64,000 bases of DNA from Methylomonas paludis (GTDB lineage Bacteria > Pseudomonadota > Gammaproteobacteria > Methylococcales > Methylomonadaceae). The notes below the pieces were generated by a model, which did not search any database, was not told the DNA's origin, and worked only from the letters and a program-made list of their open reading frames with translations. The position numbers were made by a program, and so were the translations under genes. Of this stretch, positions 28,731 to 36,986 are shown piece after piece. The stretch lies in assembly GCF_018734325.1 (NCBI RefSeq), contig NZ_CP073754.1, positions 3,348,001 to 3,412,000 of the forward strand. Reading direction: 5' to 3'. Positions within the stretch are counted from its first letter, which is position 1, and each line of letters opens with the position of its first letter.

Positions 28731-29564
28731 TTACACCGAGATCAGCGCTTTTATGGCTGGATGGGCTTGATAATTCTGCACTTCAAAATCGGCGTAGTCA
28801 TAGTCAAAAATCGAGGCGGGCCTACGCTTCAGCTGCAAAACCGGGAGTGGGAAAGGCGCCCGGCTTAATTGCAATTGCGCTTGTTCCAGATGATTTAGAT
28901 ATAAATGCACATCACCACCGGTCCAGATAAAATCTCCCGGAAGCAAATCACATTGTTGCGCCACCATTTGTGTCAGCAAGGCATAGCTGGCTATATTGAA
29001 GGGCAAGCCTAAAAAGGTATCGCAACTGCGCTGATAAAGCTGACAGGATAATTTGCCGTCAGCCACATAGAATTGAAATAAGGCATGACAGGATGCCAAG
29101 GCCATTTTACCGTTGGCAACATTGGCCTGTGGCGATACGGACTCATCCGGCAAATCCGCAACATTCCAGGCTGAAACCAGCATGCGCCGGCTATTTGGAG
29201 TTTGCCGGATTTGCCGGATGATCTGGGCAATCTGGTCTATGCTGCCGCCTGCGCCGCTTGGCCAGCTTCGCCACTGCCGCCCGTAAACCGGCCCCAATTC
29301 GCCGGTCGCATCAGCCCACTCATCCCAAATGCTTACCCCGTTTTCGCGCAGATAAGCGATATTGGTATCGCCTTTCAGGAACCACAGCAATTCATGAATG
29401 ATTGATTTTACATGAACTTTTTTGGTAGTCACCAAAGGGAAACCTGCACTTAAATCGAACCGCATCTGATGTCCAAAAATGGACAGCGTTCCACTACCGG
29501 TCCGGTCACCCTTCTGATAACCTTGATCGAGAATTTTGTTGAGCAGATCCAGATATTGCTGCAT
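28731..29564 (-). CDS. thyA: Thymidylate synthase
   Basis: 277 residues (E. coli 264). Methylates dUMP with methylene-tetrahydrofolate. '[20 protein letters not shown]' at the N-terminus, the nucleophile Cys in '[16 protein letters not shown]', and '[20 protein letters not shown]' are diagnostic. The extra length is an insertion around '[12 protein letters not shown]' and '[14 protein letters not shown]'. It ends 4 nt before the nth start and begins 6 nt after the phosphohexomutase stop: a tight pgm-thyA-nth run. Confidence 0.95.
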   Translation of the reverse strand: MQQYLDLLNKILDQGYQKGDRTGSGTLSIFGHQMRFDLSAGFPLVTTKKVHVKSIIHELLWFLKGDTNIAYLRENGVSIWDEWADATGELGPVYGRQWRSWPSGAGGSIDQIAQIIRQIRQTPNSRRMLVSAWNVADLPDESVSPQANVANGKMALASCHALFQFYVADGKLSCQLYQRSCDTFLGLPFNIASYALLTQMVAQQCDLLPGDFIWTGGDVHLYLNHLEQAQLQLSRAPFPLPVLQLKRRPASIFDYDYADFEVQNYQAHPAIKALISV

Positions 29565-29570
29565 GTGACT

Positions 29571-31004
29571 TTAAGAACCGGCAATGCTTTGCAGACTGGA
29601 ATTCACCAATTCTTCAGCCCGCGCCATGCTATCTGCTTCCGCATAACAACGTAATTCCGGCGCATTACCGGAAGGCCGTAGATGAATAATTTCGCCATTG
29701 GCAAAGCTTAACCGCAAGCCATCTGTGCTATCGTAGCGCACAACTGCACCCAGCTGCTCACCCCACAGACTGCGACAAGCTGCTTCTTCACTGCTTAATC
29801 GCGCCAGCAAAGCCTGACTATTCGCCACCGGAAAATTCTGTATGCGGTCACTGGCGGTGTAACGTTGCGGTAAATCGCTCAGTAAGCCGGAAATTTTTAC
29901 GCCAGTTTGTCTAGCCAAAGCTAACAAGGCCAGGGCCGGCAATACCGAATCACGGGTAGGTAAGGCAGCCAAGGTGTGAGAGCCAACTCGCAATCCGTTA
30001 CCCGCCAAAAAACCACCGTTTGCTTCAAAACCGGCCACACTCAAGCTGCCGTCAGCAACCGCCTGTTCCATACCGGCAATCACGTAAGGGGAACCAATAC
30101 GGGTGCGCAGCACTTTTGCAAACCAGCCGGAAGCTTCTATGGCGGTATTGCAGCTAACCGGGGTGACGACAGTATCGGCCTGCAAAAATTTCGCACACAG
30201 TAAGCCGACAATGTCACCACGCAACCAATTGCCGTGCTCATCGGCCAACAAGGGCCGGTCGCCATCGCCATCTGTGGAGATAATGGCATCCAATTGATAT
30301 TGGGTAGCCCATACCAAGCCACGCTGACGATCTTCGGCACTGACCGCTTCGGTATCGATTGGCACAAAAGTGTCAGTGCGTTCCAGACTGACAACTGTGG
30401 CGCCCAAATCGGTTAATATTTCACGCAAACAATCTCTGGCTGCACTGGAATGCTCGTAAATACCGATGCGCTGACCAGTCAGTAAATCAGCAGGAAATAA
30501 ATCGATATATCGTCGGATAAATTGCTGTAACGCAACCGGATTAATCTCAGGCGTGGTTACTGCAGAAATTTCCGGTACATCGACTACAGCTGCGCTGATA
30601 GCCAATTCATCAGCTTTACTGATTTCGCCTTCTGCCCGATAAAACTTGATGCCGTTACGATCAAAAGGAATATGACTACCGGTTATCATAATAGCCGGTA
30701 TACCGGCAGATAGGGCGTACAAGGCCAAGGCCGGCGTGGGTAATACTCCGCAAAAATCGACTTCGCATCCAGCAAGACCGATAGCAACAGCACAGGCCCG
30801 CACTATAGCCGGACTGGATGGCCGCAAATCCATGCCCAAGGCAATTTTTTGCCCCGGTTTAGCCAGATTAAGTCCTTGCAAAAAAGCCAGGGTGTAGGCG
30901 GCACAAACCTGATCGGTCATATTGCTGACCAAACCGCGCGCGCCACTGGTACCAAAAGCCACGCCGCTTTCGGTCATCATATTTTTGATATTAATTATTG
31001 TCAT
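29571..31004 (-). CDS. Phosphomannomutase/phosphoglucomutase family protein
   Basis: 477 residues with all four domains of the alpha-D-phosphohexomutase superfamily: phosphoserine loop 'MITGSHIPFDRNGIKFY', metal loop 'STDGDGDRPLL', sugar loop 'GFEANGGFL' and phosphate loop 'RPSGNAPELRCYAEAD'. 'TGSHIPFDRNG' is typical of a phosphomannomutase subgroup rather than GlmM ('TASHNP'). Whether it prefers mannose or glucose phosphates cannot be told; it may supply sugar nucleotides for the surface polysaccharide genes at 48-57 kb. Met9 or Met10 are alternative starts. Confidence 0.85.
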   Translation of the reverse strand: MTIINIKNMMTESGVAFGTSGARGLVSNMTDQVCAAYTLAFLQGLNLAKPGQKIALGMDLRPSSPAIVRACAVAIGLAGCEVDFCGVLPTPALALYALSAGIPAIMITGSHIPFDRNGIKFYRAEGEISKADELAISAAVVDVPEISAVTTPEINPVALQQFIRRYIDLFPADLLTGQRIGIYEHSSAARDCLREILTDLGATVVSLERTDTFVPIDTEAVSAEDRQRGLVWATQYQLDAIISTDGDGDRPLLADEHGNWLRGDIVGLLCAKFLQADTVVTPVSCNTAIEASGWFAKVLRTRIGSPYVIAGMEQAVADGSLSVAGFEANGGFLAGNGLRVGSHTLAALPTRDSVLPALALLALARQTGVKISGLLSDLPQRYTASDRIQNFPVANSQALLARLSSEEAACRSLWGEQLGAVVRYDSTDGLRLSFANGEIIHLRPSGNAPELRCYAEADSMARAEELVNSSLQSIAGS

Positions 31005-31361
31005 TGCTAATATTTGAAGGGAGTTTCACGACCCAGACCTGAATGCCTTATATTGGTATTGATACGGCAATTTGGCGCCTGGGCTCCAATTTGCAGGCGC
31101 TTAGCCCCAGCCACTGACAAACTCCAGCACCGTAGCTTAAGTATACCAAGAAATCTGCAAGGGCAACCATGACTCTGGACACCATAGTTTGGCAATTTAC
31201 CTGATTAAAATGTTGCTTGAGAAGTTGATCGCATATCTTGACTAACACATCCGCTTGGATAGCTGATTGGTTGGCCCTTTTCAAAGCAGAAAATCCTGCA
31301 GATTGATAGCGAGTTTCAGACTAAAACAGGCCGAAAATCTTTGCCGGTATCAAAGCCGACA
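31005..31361. other. Intergenic region, no gene recognised
   Basis: Between the phosphohexomutase start and the inverted repeat upstream of the nafY operon. A 78-codon minus-strand reading frame (31048-31284) crosses it but has no recognisable domain and no clear ribosome-binding site; I do not call it. Confidence 0.4.
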
Positions 31362-31436
31362 AAATTCAATTTTCTGTCTTCCGAAAATTGTCGGATTTAC
31401 GACATTTGCTGGTAAAAATCCTGGAAAATTGAATTT
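31362..31436. repeat. 13-bp perfect inverted repeat flanking the NifA-type UAS
   Basis: AAATTCAATTTTC (31362-31374) is the exact reverse complement of GAAAATTGAATTT (31424-31436). The 49-nt interval contains the TGT-N10-ACA site. It may bind a second regulator or form a cruciform; function unknown. Confidence 0.6.
31389..31404 (+). promoter_or_regulatory. NifA-type upstream activator sequence
   Basis: TGT-N10-ACA exact match (TGT at 31389-31391, ACA at 31402-31404). It lies about 140 nt upstream of the expected transcript start, within the range usual for NifA sites on nif promoters. Confidence 0.65.
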
Positions 31437-31510
31437 ACCATCATACCTGCATCACCTGGAAATTCGATAAGCCATTACTATATATAGCTTTAATTAAAAA
31501 CAACCCATAC

Positions 31511-31526
31511 TGGCAAGTGTTTTGCT
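31511..31526 (+). promoter_or_regulatory. Sigma54 (-24/-12) promoter of the nafY operon
   Basis: TGGCAAGTGTTTTGCT: GG at 31512-31513 and GC at 31524-31525 with exactly 10 nt between, matching the TGGCAC-N5-TTGC consensus. The transcript would start near 31537, with a leader of about 38 nt. Together with the TGT-N10-ACA site and nafY in the operon this strongly suggests nitrogen-fixation control by RpoN and NifA. Confidence 0.8.
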
Positions 31527-31574
31527 TATCTGCATATAAACACTTTCAACATTTTTTATAGGGGATTAAAGCCG

Positions 31575-32150
31575 ATGTTACTTGAAACATATGATAGCCA
31601 AGGGTTGTTATGGATTACCACCTTGGTCGGCAAAACAACGAAACCTGGACTGTCGGCTTTTCGCGGCGACCTGGTGTTAATCGAAGGCGCATTACGGGAA
31701 GGCTCGACCAATATCCGTGATCGCAAAACACCAGAGATGGTCATCAATCAGTCAGCCGTATTGGCAGATAGCGACAAGATATTATTTATCAACGGCTTAT
31801 TTTTTAAATTGGAGCATATACCAATTTTTGTTGAAAAATATCAGGCGGCACTAAGTCCGGAAACGGTCACTCTGTTTTATGTTGAAAACATTGCCAGCCC
31901 GCTGCAAATTAACTATGAGGGCATTAATTTCAGACTTTTGCCTTACAAGGAAGGCATGGTTTGGAATGAAACTCTGGAAGCTCTTTATATCGAAAAATCC
32001 GATTTGAAAGGTCAGACAGCTGAAGACAAAGTTATTACCATGTTTGAGGCCGCCAAAGGCTTTAAGATTAAATCTGCACCGGTAAGCTTTGAAGAAGCCT
32101 TAAGTCAGACTATCGAAGTTAAAAAAGACGCCAGCGTTGGACCAGTCTAG
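31575..32150 (+). CDS. Unrecognised protein, first gene of the sigma54-driven nafY operon
   Basis: 191 residues; no family recognised. No signal peptide or membrane segment, so soluble and cytosolic. The first half is rich in short beta-strand-like stretches ('GLLWITTLVGKTT', 'GDLVLIEGAL', 'DKILFINGLFF', 'VTLFYVENIA'). A conserved-looking 'FRGDLVLIEGALREGSTNIRD' is followed by an acidic, Lys-rich tail. No cysteine at all, so it does not bind an Fe-S cluster by itself. AGGGG stands about 11 nt before the start. Rhodanese and nafY follow at 33 and 10 nt, and a NifA/sigma54 promoter precedes it; a role in nitrogenase maturation or protection is inferred from context only. Confidence 0.7.
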   Translation: MLLETYDSQGLLWITTLVGKTTKPGLSAFRGDLVLIEGALREGSTNIRDRKTPEMVINQSAVLADSDKILFINGLFFKLEHIPIFVEKYQAALSPETVTLFYVENIASPLQINYEGINFRLLPYKEGMVWNETLEALYIEKSDLKGQTAEDKVITMFEAAKGFKIKSAPVSFEEALSQTIEVKKDASVGPV

Positions 32151-32183
32151 AACTGGCGACGCCGATCAGCCCAAGAGGAGTGT

Positions 32184-32492
32184 ATGAAAAAATTTAAAAC
32201 TATCTCGGTTCCTGATTCTGAACAACTGATAGTCGAGCAACAGCCGCTGATTCTGGATTGCCGGGAGCTTAAAGACTATAAAGCCGGGCATATAGAGAAT
32301 GCCATGCATGTCCATGAGCAATTACGTGACAGCCTGATCCGGAAGGGCGATAAAGACAGGCCGTTACTTATTTATTGCTATTATGGTCACTCAAGTGAAC
32401 ATTTGGCTGAGATGTTCGGCGATTTCGGTTTTCAACAGGTTTATAGCTTGGCCGGCGGTTACGCCGATTGGAAGCAACATCACACAGCTTAA
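32184..32492 (+). CDS. GlpE-like single-domain rhodanese (sulfurtransferase)
   Basis: 102 residues, one rhodanese domain. The active-site loop 'CYYGHSS' mirrors the 'CYHGNSS' of GlpE; the N-terminal 'LILDCRELKDYKAGHIENAMHV' and C-terminal 'VYSLAGGYADW' are the usual flanking motifs. It would transfer sulfane sulfur to a thiophilic acceptor. A strong GAGGAG site precedes ATG 32184. Lying between the unknown gene and nafY, it may feed sulfur to nitrogenase cofactor assembly, as proposed for rhodaneses in Azotobacter nif regions; this is inference. Confidence 0.85.
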   Translation: MKKFKTISVPDSEQLIVEQQPLILDCRELKDYKAGHIENAMHVHEQLRDSLIRKGDKDRPLLIYCYYGHSSEHLAEMFGDFGFQQVYSLAGGYADWKQHHTA

Positions 32493-32502
32493 AGGTGAGC
32501 TT

Positions 32503-33234
32503 ATGCATCAATTATCAAGAGAACTGGCTTTACGCATTGCCTTGGCCTCAAGAGTATTACCCGGGGTCGATGTACCGCGCTTGATTGGTATCATTCACGG
32601 TAAAGTCGGCTCTCCACTGGACGACGAAAAACTCAAATCCATCACCGTCACCAATCTCAAAACCGGTATAGGCAGTCTGGACGGCGAAGAGGATGGCGAA
32701 GACATAGGCATAGGCCTGGAAAATATCAAACTGGCAGTTCGTTATCTGTGGGGTGAAGAAGAAGGCGATATTGACTTACCGGAAGCCCAACCCTACAAAG
32801 AAGGCGATATTCCCGAATCGATCCGCGTAGCGATTGCTTCCAACAGCGGCGCTTTGCTGAATGGGCATTTTGGTTCCTGTATTCGCTTTCTGGTTTATCA
32901 ATTAAGTCGGCAGGAAATAAAACTGATCGACATCCGCTCCACGGTGGAAGCTGATAGTGCTGACGACAGAAATCTGTTCCGTACCAATTTGATCAAAGAC
33001 TGTCAGGTATTATTCGTCCAATCTATCGGTGGTCCGGCGGCGGCAAAAGTTATCCGTGCTGATATCTATCCTATTAAAGTACCGGATGTCATTGAGGCTA
33101 CGGCTCAATTACGTGAATTTCAAACGGTATTTGACGCACCACCACCCTGGATGGCAAAAATTCTGGGTAAGAGTGCCGAGGAACGTAAGCGTTTCTCTCA
33201 TCACGATGAGGAGGAGGCCAAGGCTGAAGGCTAA
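32503..33234 (+). CDS. nafY: Nitrogenase accessory factor NafY
   Basis: 243 residues from ATG 32503, chosen because 'MHQLSRELALRIALASRVLPG' matches the NafY N-terminus (the frame is open 40 codons upstream). N-terminal helical domain (about 1-100) binds apo-dinitrogenase; C-terminal NifX/NifB-type domain (about 105-225) binds FeMo-co, with 'IASNSGALLNGHFGSCIRFLVY' and 'FVQSIGGPAAAKV'. His in 'NGHFGSC' corresponds to the cofactor-binding His121 of Azotobacter NafY. The C-terminal tail is acidic and Lys/His-rich. Starts 10 nt after the rhodanese. Confidence 0.92.
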   Translation: MHQLSRELALRIALASRVLPGVDVPRLIGIIHGKVGSPLDDEKLKSITVTNLKTGIGSLDGEEDGEDIGIGLENIKLAVRYLWGEEEGDIDLPEAQPYKEGDIPESIRVAIASNSGALLNGHFGSCIRFLVYQLSRQEIKLIDIRSTVEADSADDRNLFRTNLIKDCQVLFVQSIGGPAAAKVIRADIYPIKVPDVIEATAQLREFQTVFDAPPPWMAKILGKSAEERKRFSHHDEEEAKAEG

Positions 33235-33348
33235 ATCTAGGTTCGCCATTAAGCTGGTTTTATTTGGCTACCGATCATAGGCAGACATAAAGGCTATGGC
33301 TTAGGCTAAAGGTAGGCGTAATTAACCGTTCGCTATTCAAATCTGAGG

Positions 33349-33386
33349 TGGGCAGAGCTCTCTATTATTGACAGCATCTCTGCCCA
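33349..33386. terminator. Stem-loop between the convergent nafY and phosphoesterase genes
   Basis: TGGGCAGAG (33349-33357) pairs with CTCTGCCCA (33378-33386), loop 20 nt. It lies between two convergent genes, where a terminator is expected, but neither side has a proper T run. Confidence 0.4.
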
Positions 33387-33410
33387 TATACTATCGGCAA
33401 CGGCATCAAC

Positions 33411-34748
33411 CTAACGGCGTTTAAATTCGAATGCGCCCAGCAAAGGTTGGGCACCGGCATCCCGATCTGAAAGCGGTTCCAAACCGAAACGTGTTTCGAT
33501 CAATTTTAGAATTGAGGTGGTGTCATACTGGGTATGGTCGACATGAGCCCGCTTGGCGTAGGGCGAAATGATAATGGCTGGAATTCGTGTTCCCGGCCCC
33601 CAACGGTCTATGCGGGGTGGTGCCACATGATCCCAGAATCCGCCGTATTCATCATAGGTGATAATAATGGCGCTATTCGACCAGATTGGACTATGGCGCA
33701 CGGCTTCGACAAGTTCTTTGACCTCCTGATCGGCGGCTAAAATTGTCGAATAACCAGGATGCTGATTTTTTCTACCGACTGGTTTAAAAAATGCTACTTG
33801 TGGAAAACCATGTTGCAAATCGTTAAAAAACCTGCTGCCGTCTCTTATGTGTTCATTACGCGCCGCAGTACCCGGGGCATAATTGGCATAAAATCCGAAA
33901 GGCTGATGATGATACTGGAATTCATCCTTAGTTTCGAGGCCAGCCACTGCATTATCCCATCCCCCTGAATACCATGCCCAAGTTATATTTTTTTCAGAAA
34001 GTCGATCACCGATGGTAGCGTGATATTGCGGCGGCAAGCGGTTATCGGCGTGATCGGCAGCAAAAGGTGGATAAAAAGGCTGTATGGTACCTACTGCGTA
34101 GCCATCGCTGGTAACACTGGGGTCGCTTACCTGCCTACCTGTGACGGCATCGATTTTCCATTGGCGCATTTCTGGAGGAGCTTCTTTAAACTCCGGCGTA
34201 CAGGCACAAATCAACCATTGATGATTGAGGAAGGAACCACCAAAAGCAGCCTGAAAGAAATTATCGGCCAGAGTATACTCTTTGGCGTAATTCCACAGTG
34301 CGCTACCTGACAAATCAAAATAACCCAGAGTTAAACCGCCAGCTGAAGACAATTGGGCAAAACGGTCATTACGACCAGCATTGATTTGCATTTGGTGGAT
34401 AAAAAAACGATGCGTCAAATCGACATGCTTGGCATCTGGCGCTACATACTGACCAATATCAAAAGGTTGATTGGCTAATTCATTGGGGAAACGTAAATCC
34501 CGGTTTTTGCCGTCCAGCACTGGAGGCAGATTTTGATACGGCCAACCATTGGCATCCACCTGAGGTGGAGCATGACGGGCCTTGGTCAGACCATTTGCAC
34601 CGGGAAACAGGCCAAACAAACTGTCGAAACTACGGTTTTCCAGGTAGATAACAATAATGTGCTCAAGTTTATCCAAACCTTTAACTTGAGCCAAGCTGAT
34701 TGCAGGGCATAACAACAGGCTTAAGCAAACCAAGCGAAGGATTATCAT
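33411..34748 (-). CDS. Secreted phosphoesterase (AcpA / phospholipase C family)
   Basis: 445 residues. A signal peptide (1-20, 'SLLLCPAISLAQ') sends it to the periplasm or outside. The catalytic domain begins 'LEHIIVIYLENRSFDSLFG', the motif with the metal ligand Glu-Asn and nucleophile region shared by acid phosphatase AcpA and bacterial phospholipase C; the second metal motif 'IIITYDEYGGFWDHVAPP' and 'AHVDHTQYDTTSILKLIE' follow near the C-terminus. It lacks the C-terminal repeats of true phospholipases C. Substrate unknown. Stands 32 nt beyond the methyltransferase gene on the same strand. Confidence 0.88.
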   Translation of the reverse strand: MIILRLVCLSLLLCPAISLAQVKGLDKLEHIIVIYLENRSFDSLFGLFPGANGLTKARHAPPQVDANGWPYQNLPPVLDGKNRDLRFPNELANQPFDIGQYVAPDAKHVDLTHRFFIHQMQINAGRNDRFAQLSSAGGLTLGYFDLSGSALWNYAKEYTLADNFFQAAFGGSFLNHQWLICACTPEFKEAPPEMRQWKIDAVTGRQVSDPSVTSDGYAVGTIQPFYPPFAADHADNRLPPQYHATIGDRLSEKNITWAWYSGGWDNAVAGLETKDEFQYHHQPFGFYANYAPGTAARNEHIRDGSRFFNDLQHGFPQVAFFKPVGRKNQHPGYSTILAADQEVKELVEAVRHSPIWSNSAIIITYDEYGGFWDHVAPPRIDRWGPGTRIPAIIISPYAKRAHVDHTQYDTTSILKLIETRFGLEPLSDRDAGAQPLLGAFEFKRR

Positions 34749-34780
34749 GACTTTTTGGTATTTAAAAGGAAACGGAGCAG

Positions 34781-35398
34781 TTATTTAACGGCCCTAATCA
34801 GCTTAATCATATCGGTACTGACTGGATCTATATAAATTTTCTGAAACGGACAGGCCTGAACATTTTTCACGGTTTGCCGATTGATGTTAACTCCAAATAA
34901 TTTAACGATAGCTGGATTAATCCGATTCATCAAGCTTGCCAGAACTTTATTGGAGCTTAATACATGTTCCAGTAACAATAATTGTCCACCCGGCTTTAAA
35001 ATCCGGTGCAATTCTTTCAAGGCCTTGCGCGGCCTCGGCACTGAACAAAACACAAAGCAGGCAATTACGGTATCGAAACTGTTATCCGCATAACAAATTG
35101 ACTGGGCATCCATTAAGGTTAGTTCGACCGCTAGCTGGGTTCTATCGCGCTTTTTTTTGGCCAGGGCCAGCATGTTCGGACTGAAGTCAATCGCCGTGAT
35201 CCGCACATTTTGCGGATAAAACTCAAAGTTTTTACCAGTACCCACCCCAATTTCGACAATATCCGTCCCCTGTACCTGTGACCAAAGGATTTTACGCAAG
35301 CGACGAAAAAACAGGCCCTCCATACCGGCGGCCAATACATCAAACCAGGGCGCCAACCGGTCAAAGCGGCGGCGAATGTTTTCACCGTCGCTATGCAT
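34781..35398 (-). CDS. Class I SAM-dependent methyltransferase (UbiE-like)
   Basis: 205 residues from ATG 35398, which overlaps the stop of the Tim44 gene by one base (TAATG), so translation is coupled; the frame is open 12 codons further. SAM motif I 'IVEIGVGTGKNFEFYP', then 'ITAIDFSPNMLALAK', 'LTLMDAQSICYADNSFDTV' and 'LHRILKPGGQLLLLEH' are typical of the UbiE/COQ5-like group that methylates quinone or lipid substrates. The substrate is not evident. Confidence 0.85.
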   Translation of the reverse strand: MHSDGENIRRRFDRLAPWFDVLAAGMEGLFFRRLRKILWSQVQGTDIVEIGVGTGKNFEFYPQNVRITAIDFSPNMLALAKKKRDRTQLAVELTLMDAQSICYADNSFDTVIACFVFCSVPRPRKALKELHRILKPGGQLLLLEHVLSSNKVLASLMNRINPAIVKLFGVNINRQTVKNVQACPFQKIYIDPVSTDMIKLIRAVK

Positions 35399-36309
35399 TA
35401 TTCTGCTACTTGTTGAATACCATCCAGAAACCATTTACTTTGTTGGGAACTGATCGGCTTAATAAAGTGCCAGACTTCCTGAACTCGCTCTGCCTGTCCT
35501 TCGTCTTCACGAATTAAAGTATCGAACAATACAGCTGCCTCCAAAATGGCACCGCTTTCACGGACACTCAACAACTCAGCATCGATTTTCAAGACTTCGG
35601 TTTTGTTCTGCACATTCCCCGCAGCAGTCAATTGCCCTTGAATTTCCACAAATACTTTATCTGTGGTCAATCCGCGCAAACCCGCCAAATCACGATTATC
35701 CCAACAGACTTGCAAATATCTAAAGGCTTTTTCCGCACCAGCTAAAAATGCGCGCTGATCGAAATTAGCTGGAATACTGGCGGCAACATGCTGACTTTTT
35801 CTAAACATCACATCGGTATCAAATCCACCGCCGGCCGTCGCTGCCTGTTGAACACTGGTTTCCTGATAGGCCTGACGACTATAGGCATTACCCAAATCCG
35901 CTGCCGGACGGGTAGCTTTTGCGGCAAAAAGCCGATAGGCCAAATAGGCAATCCCGGCAAACAGTAAAAAATCCATAATATTAAAGTTTTCAAAGGCGCC
36001 GCCGAAAAACAGCGAACCCAATAAGCCCCCCAAGGCCAATCCGCCCAACATACCCATCAAGCCACCACGACTAGCCATACCTTGCCGGGCTGTCTGATTT
36101 TGACTGGCCGCCTGTTGCTGACTTGGGGAACGCTGCGGTTGACTGATTCCACCAGGACTGGCTTCGCGTTGAAAAGGCTGGCTGTAACTTGGCCGACTGC
36201 CAAAAGAAGAACCACCACCAAGGCGTTTGGCTTGGGCCTCGTTAACACTGCCGAGCATTAAGCTCAAGGCGATAAAAAAACTTGCAAGAATTCCGAGTTT
36301 TTTGTTCAT
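35398..36309 (-). CDS. Tim44-like domain protein
   Basis: 303 residues. Signal peptide (about 1-27, 'VNEAQA'), then a long Gly/Ser/Gln/Pro-rich stretch (30-80), a Gly-rich pair of hydrophobic segments (about 83-128) and a C-terminal Tim44-like domain (about 165-300) with 'FLAGAEKAFRYLQVCWDNRDLAGLRGLTTD', split here only for reading. Bacterial members are membrane-associated proteins of unknown role. Start codon by the signal peptide. Confidence 0.85.
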   Translation of the reverse strand: MNKKLGILASFFIALSLMLGSVNEAQAKRLGGGSSFGSRPSYSQPFQREASPGGISQPQRSPSQQQAASQNQTARQGMASRGGLMGMLGGLALGGLLGSLFFGGAFENFNIMDFLLFAGIAYLAYRLFAAKATRPAADLGNAYSRQAYQETSVQQAATAGGGFDTDVMFRKSQHVAASIPANFDQRAFLAGAEKAFRYLQVCWDNRDLAGLRGLTTDKVFVEIQGQLTAAGNVQNKTEVLKIDAELLSVRESGAILEAAVLFDTLIREDEGQAERVQEVWHFIKPISSQQSKWFLDGIQQVAE

Positions 36310-36456
36310 GTTTTATATTTGCCTGTGATTTAAGGATAAATGCCATCTTTTATTCGGACTACTGTCAGCATTTATATATTAGAATAGCGCTTCATTGTCC
36401 GCTGTACAACTGCTGCCTTTACATAAAGACTATCCTTCCGACAATCGGCACAATAA

Positions 36457-36858
36457 ATGGTTGCAATTTTTCGTCAATTTCTGACTATACTTTTGGTGTT
36501 GCTGCAATATGCCGCGCCACTAGTTCATGCCCATAGCGGCGGCATTAGCCAACAACACGGTCTGCATCTTTATGAGTTTGAGTCGCTACACTTTAGCCCG
36601 GCACATGCCACACTAGAAAAATCAGGATATGACCAGAATCTAGGCCATTGCGTCTTCAATATAGGCTCGGCTATCCGCCAGCAGCCGATATTGCATGATA
36701 CTTTAAGCCCTGATATTGGCTTATTCAGTGGAAAATCGGTTTTTCCGGCAATATACCATCGGCATGTGCCGAGTCGCCTCCCGGCGCTAAACCATTCCAT
36801 CGCCCAGCCTTTCCTGTACCAAAACATCGCGCGCGGCCCACCCCAACGTCGCGTTTAG
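36457..36858 (+). CDS. His-rich exported protein ahead of an RND efflux operon
   Basis: 133 residues. A signal segment (about 1-25, ending 'PLVHAHSGG') and about a dozen histidines, with one Cys, point to a periplasmic metal-binding role. The C-terminus 'ARGPPQRRV' resembles the ending of the small CzcI-type and DUF2946 proteins that stand in front of czcCBA operons. I am not sure of the family. The efflux genes begin 128 nt downstream on the same strand. Confidence 0.55.
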   Translation: MVAIFRQFLTILLVLLQYAAPLVHAHSGGISQQHGLHLYEFESLHFSPAHATLEKSGYDQNLGHCVFNIGSAIRQQPILHDTLSPDIGLFSGKSVFPAIYHRHVPSRLPALNHSIAQPFLYQNIARGPPQRRV

Positions 36859-36986
36859 ATGCCAGCCGGAGTTGTTTACACACTTTTTCGGCCCACCGAC
36901 CAGCAAATACACATTGTTTTTTCCGCTTTGTCTGTTTGGATAAACACTTGCTGTACCTGAAGTTTTTAATTGTTTTGGAGTGTAAT

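Noticed and set aside
31048-31284. 78-codon minus-strand reading frame between the phosphohexomutase and the nafY promoter
   Set aside because: No recognisable domain, no clear ribosome-binding site and an unusual composition; it ends in intergenic sequence. Not called as a gene.
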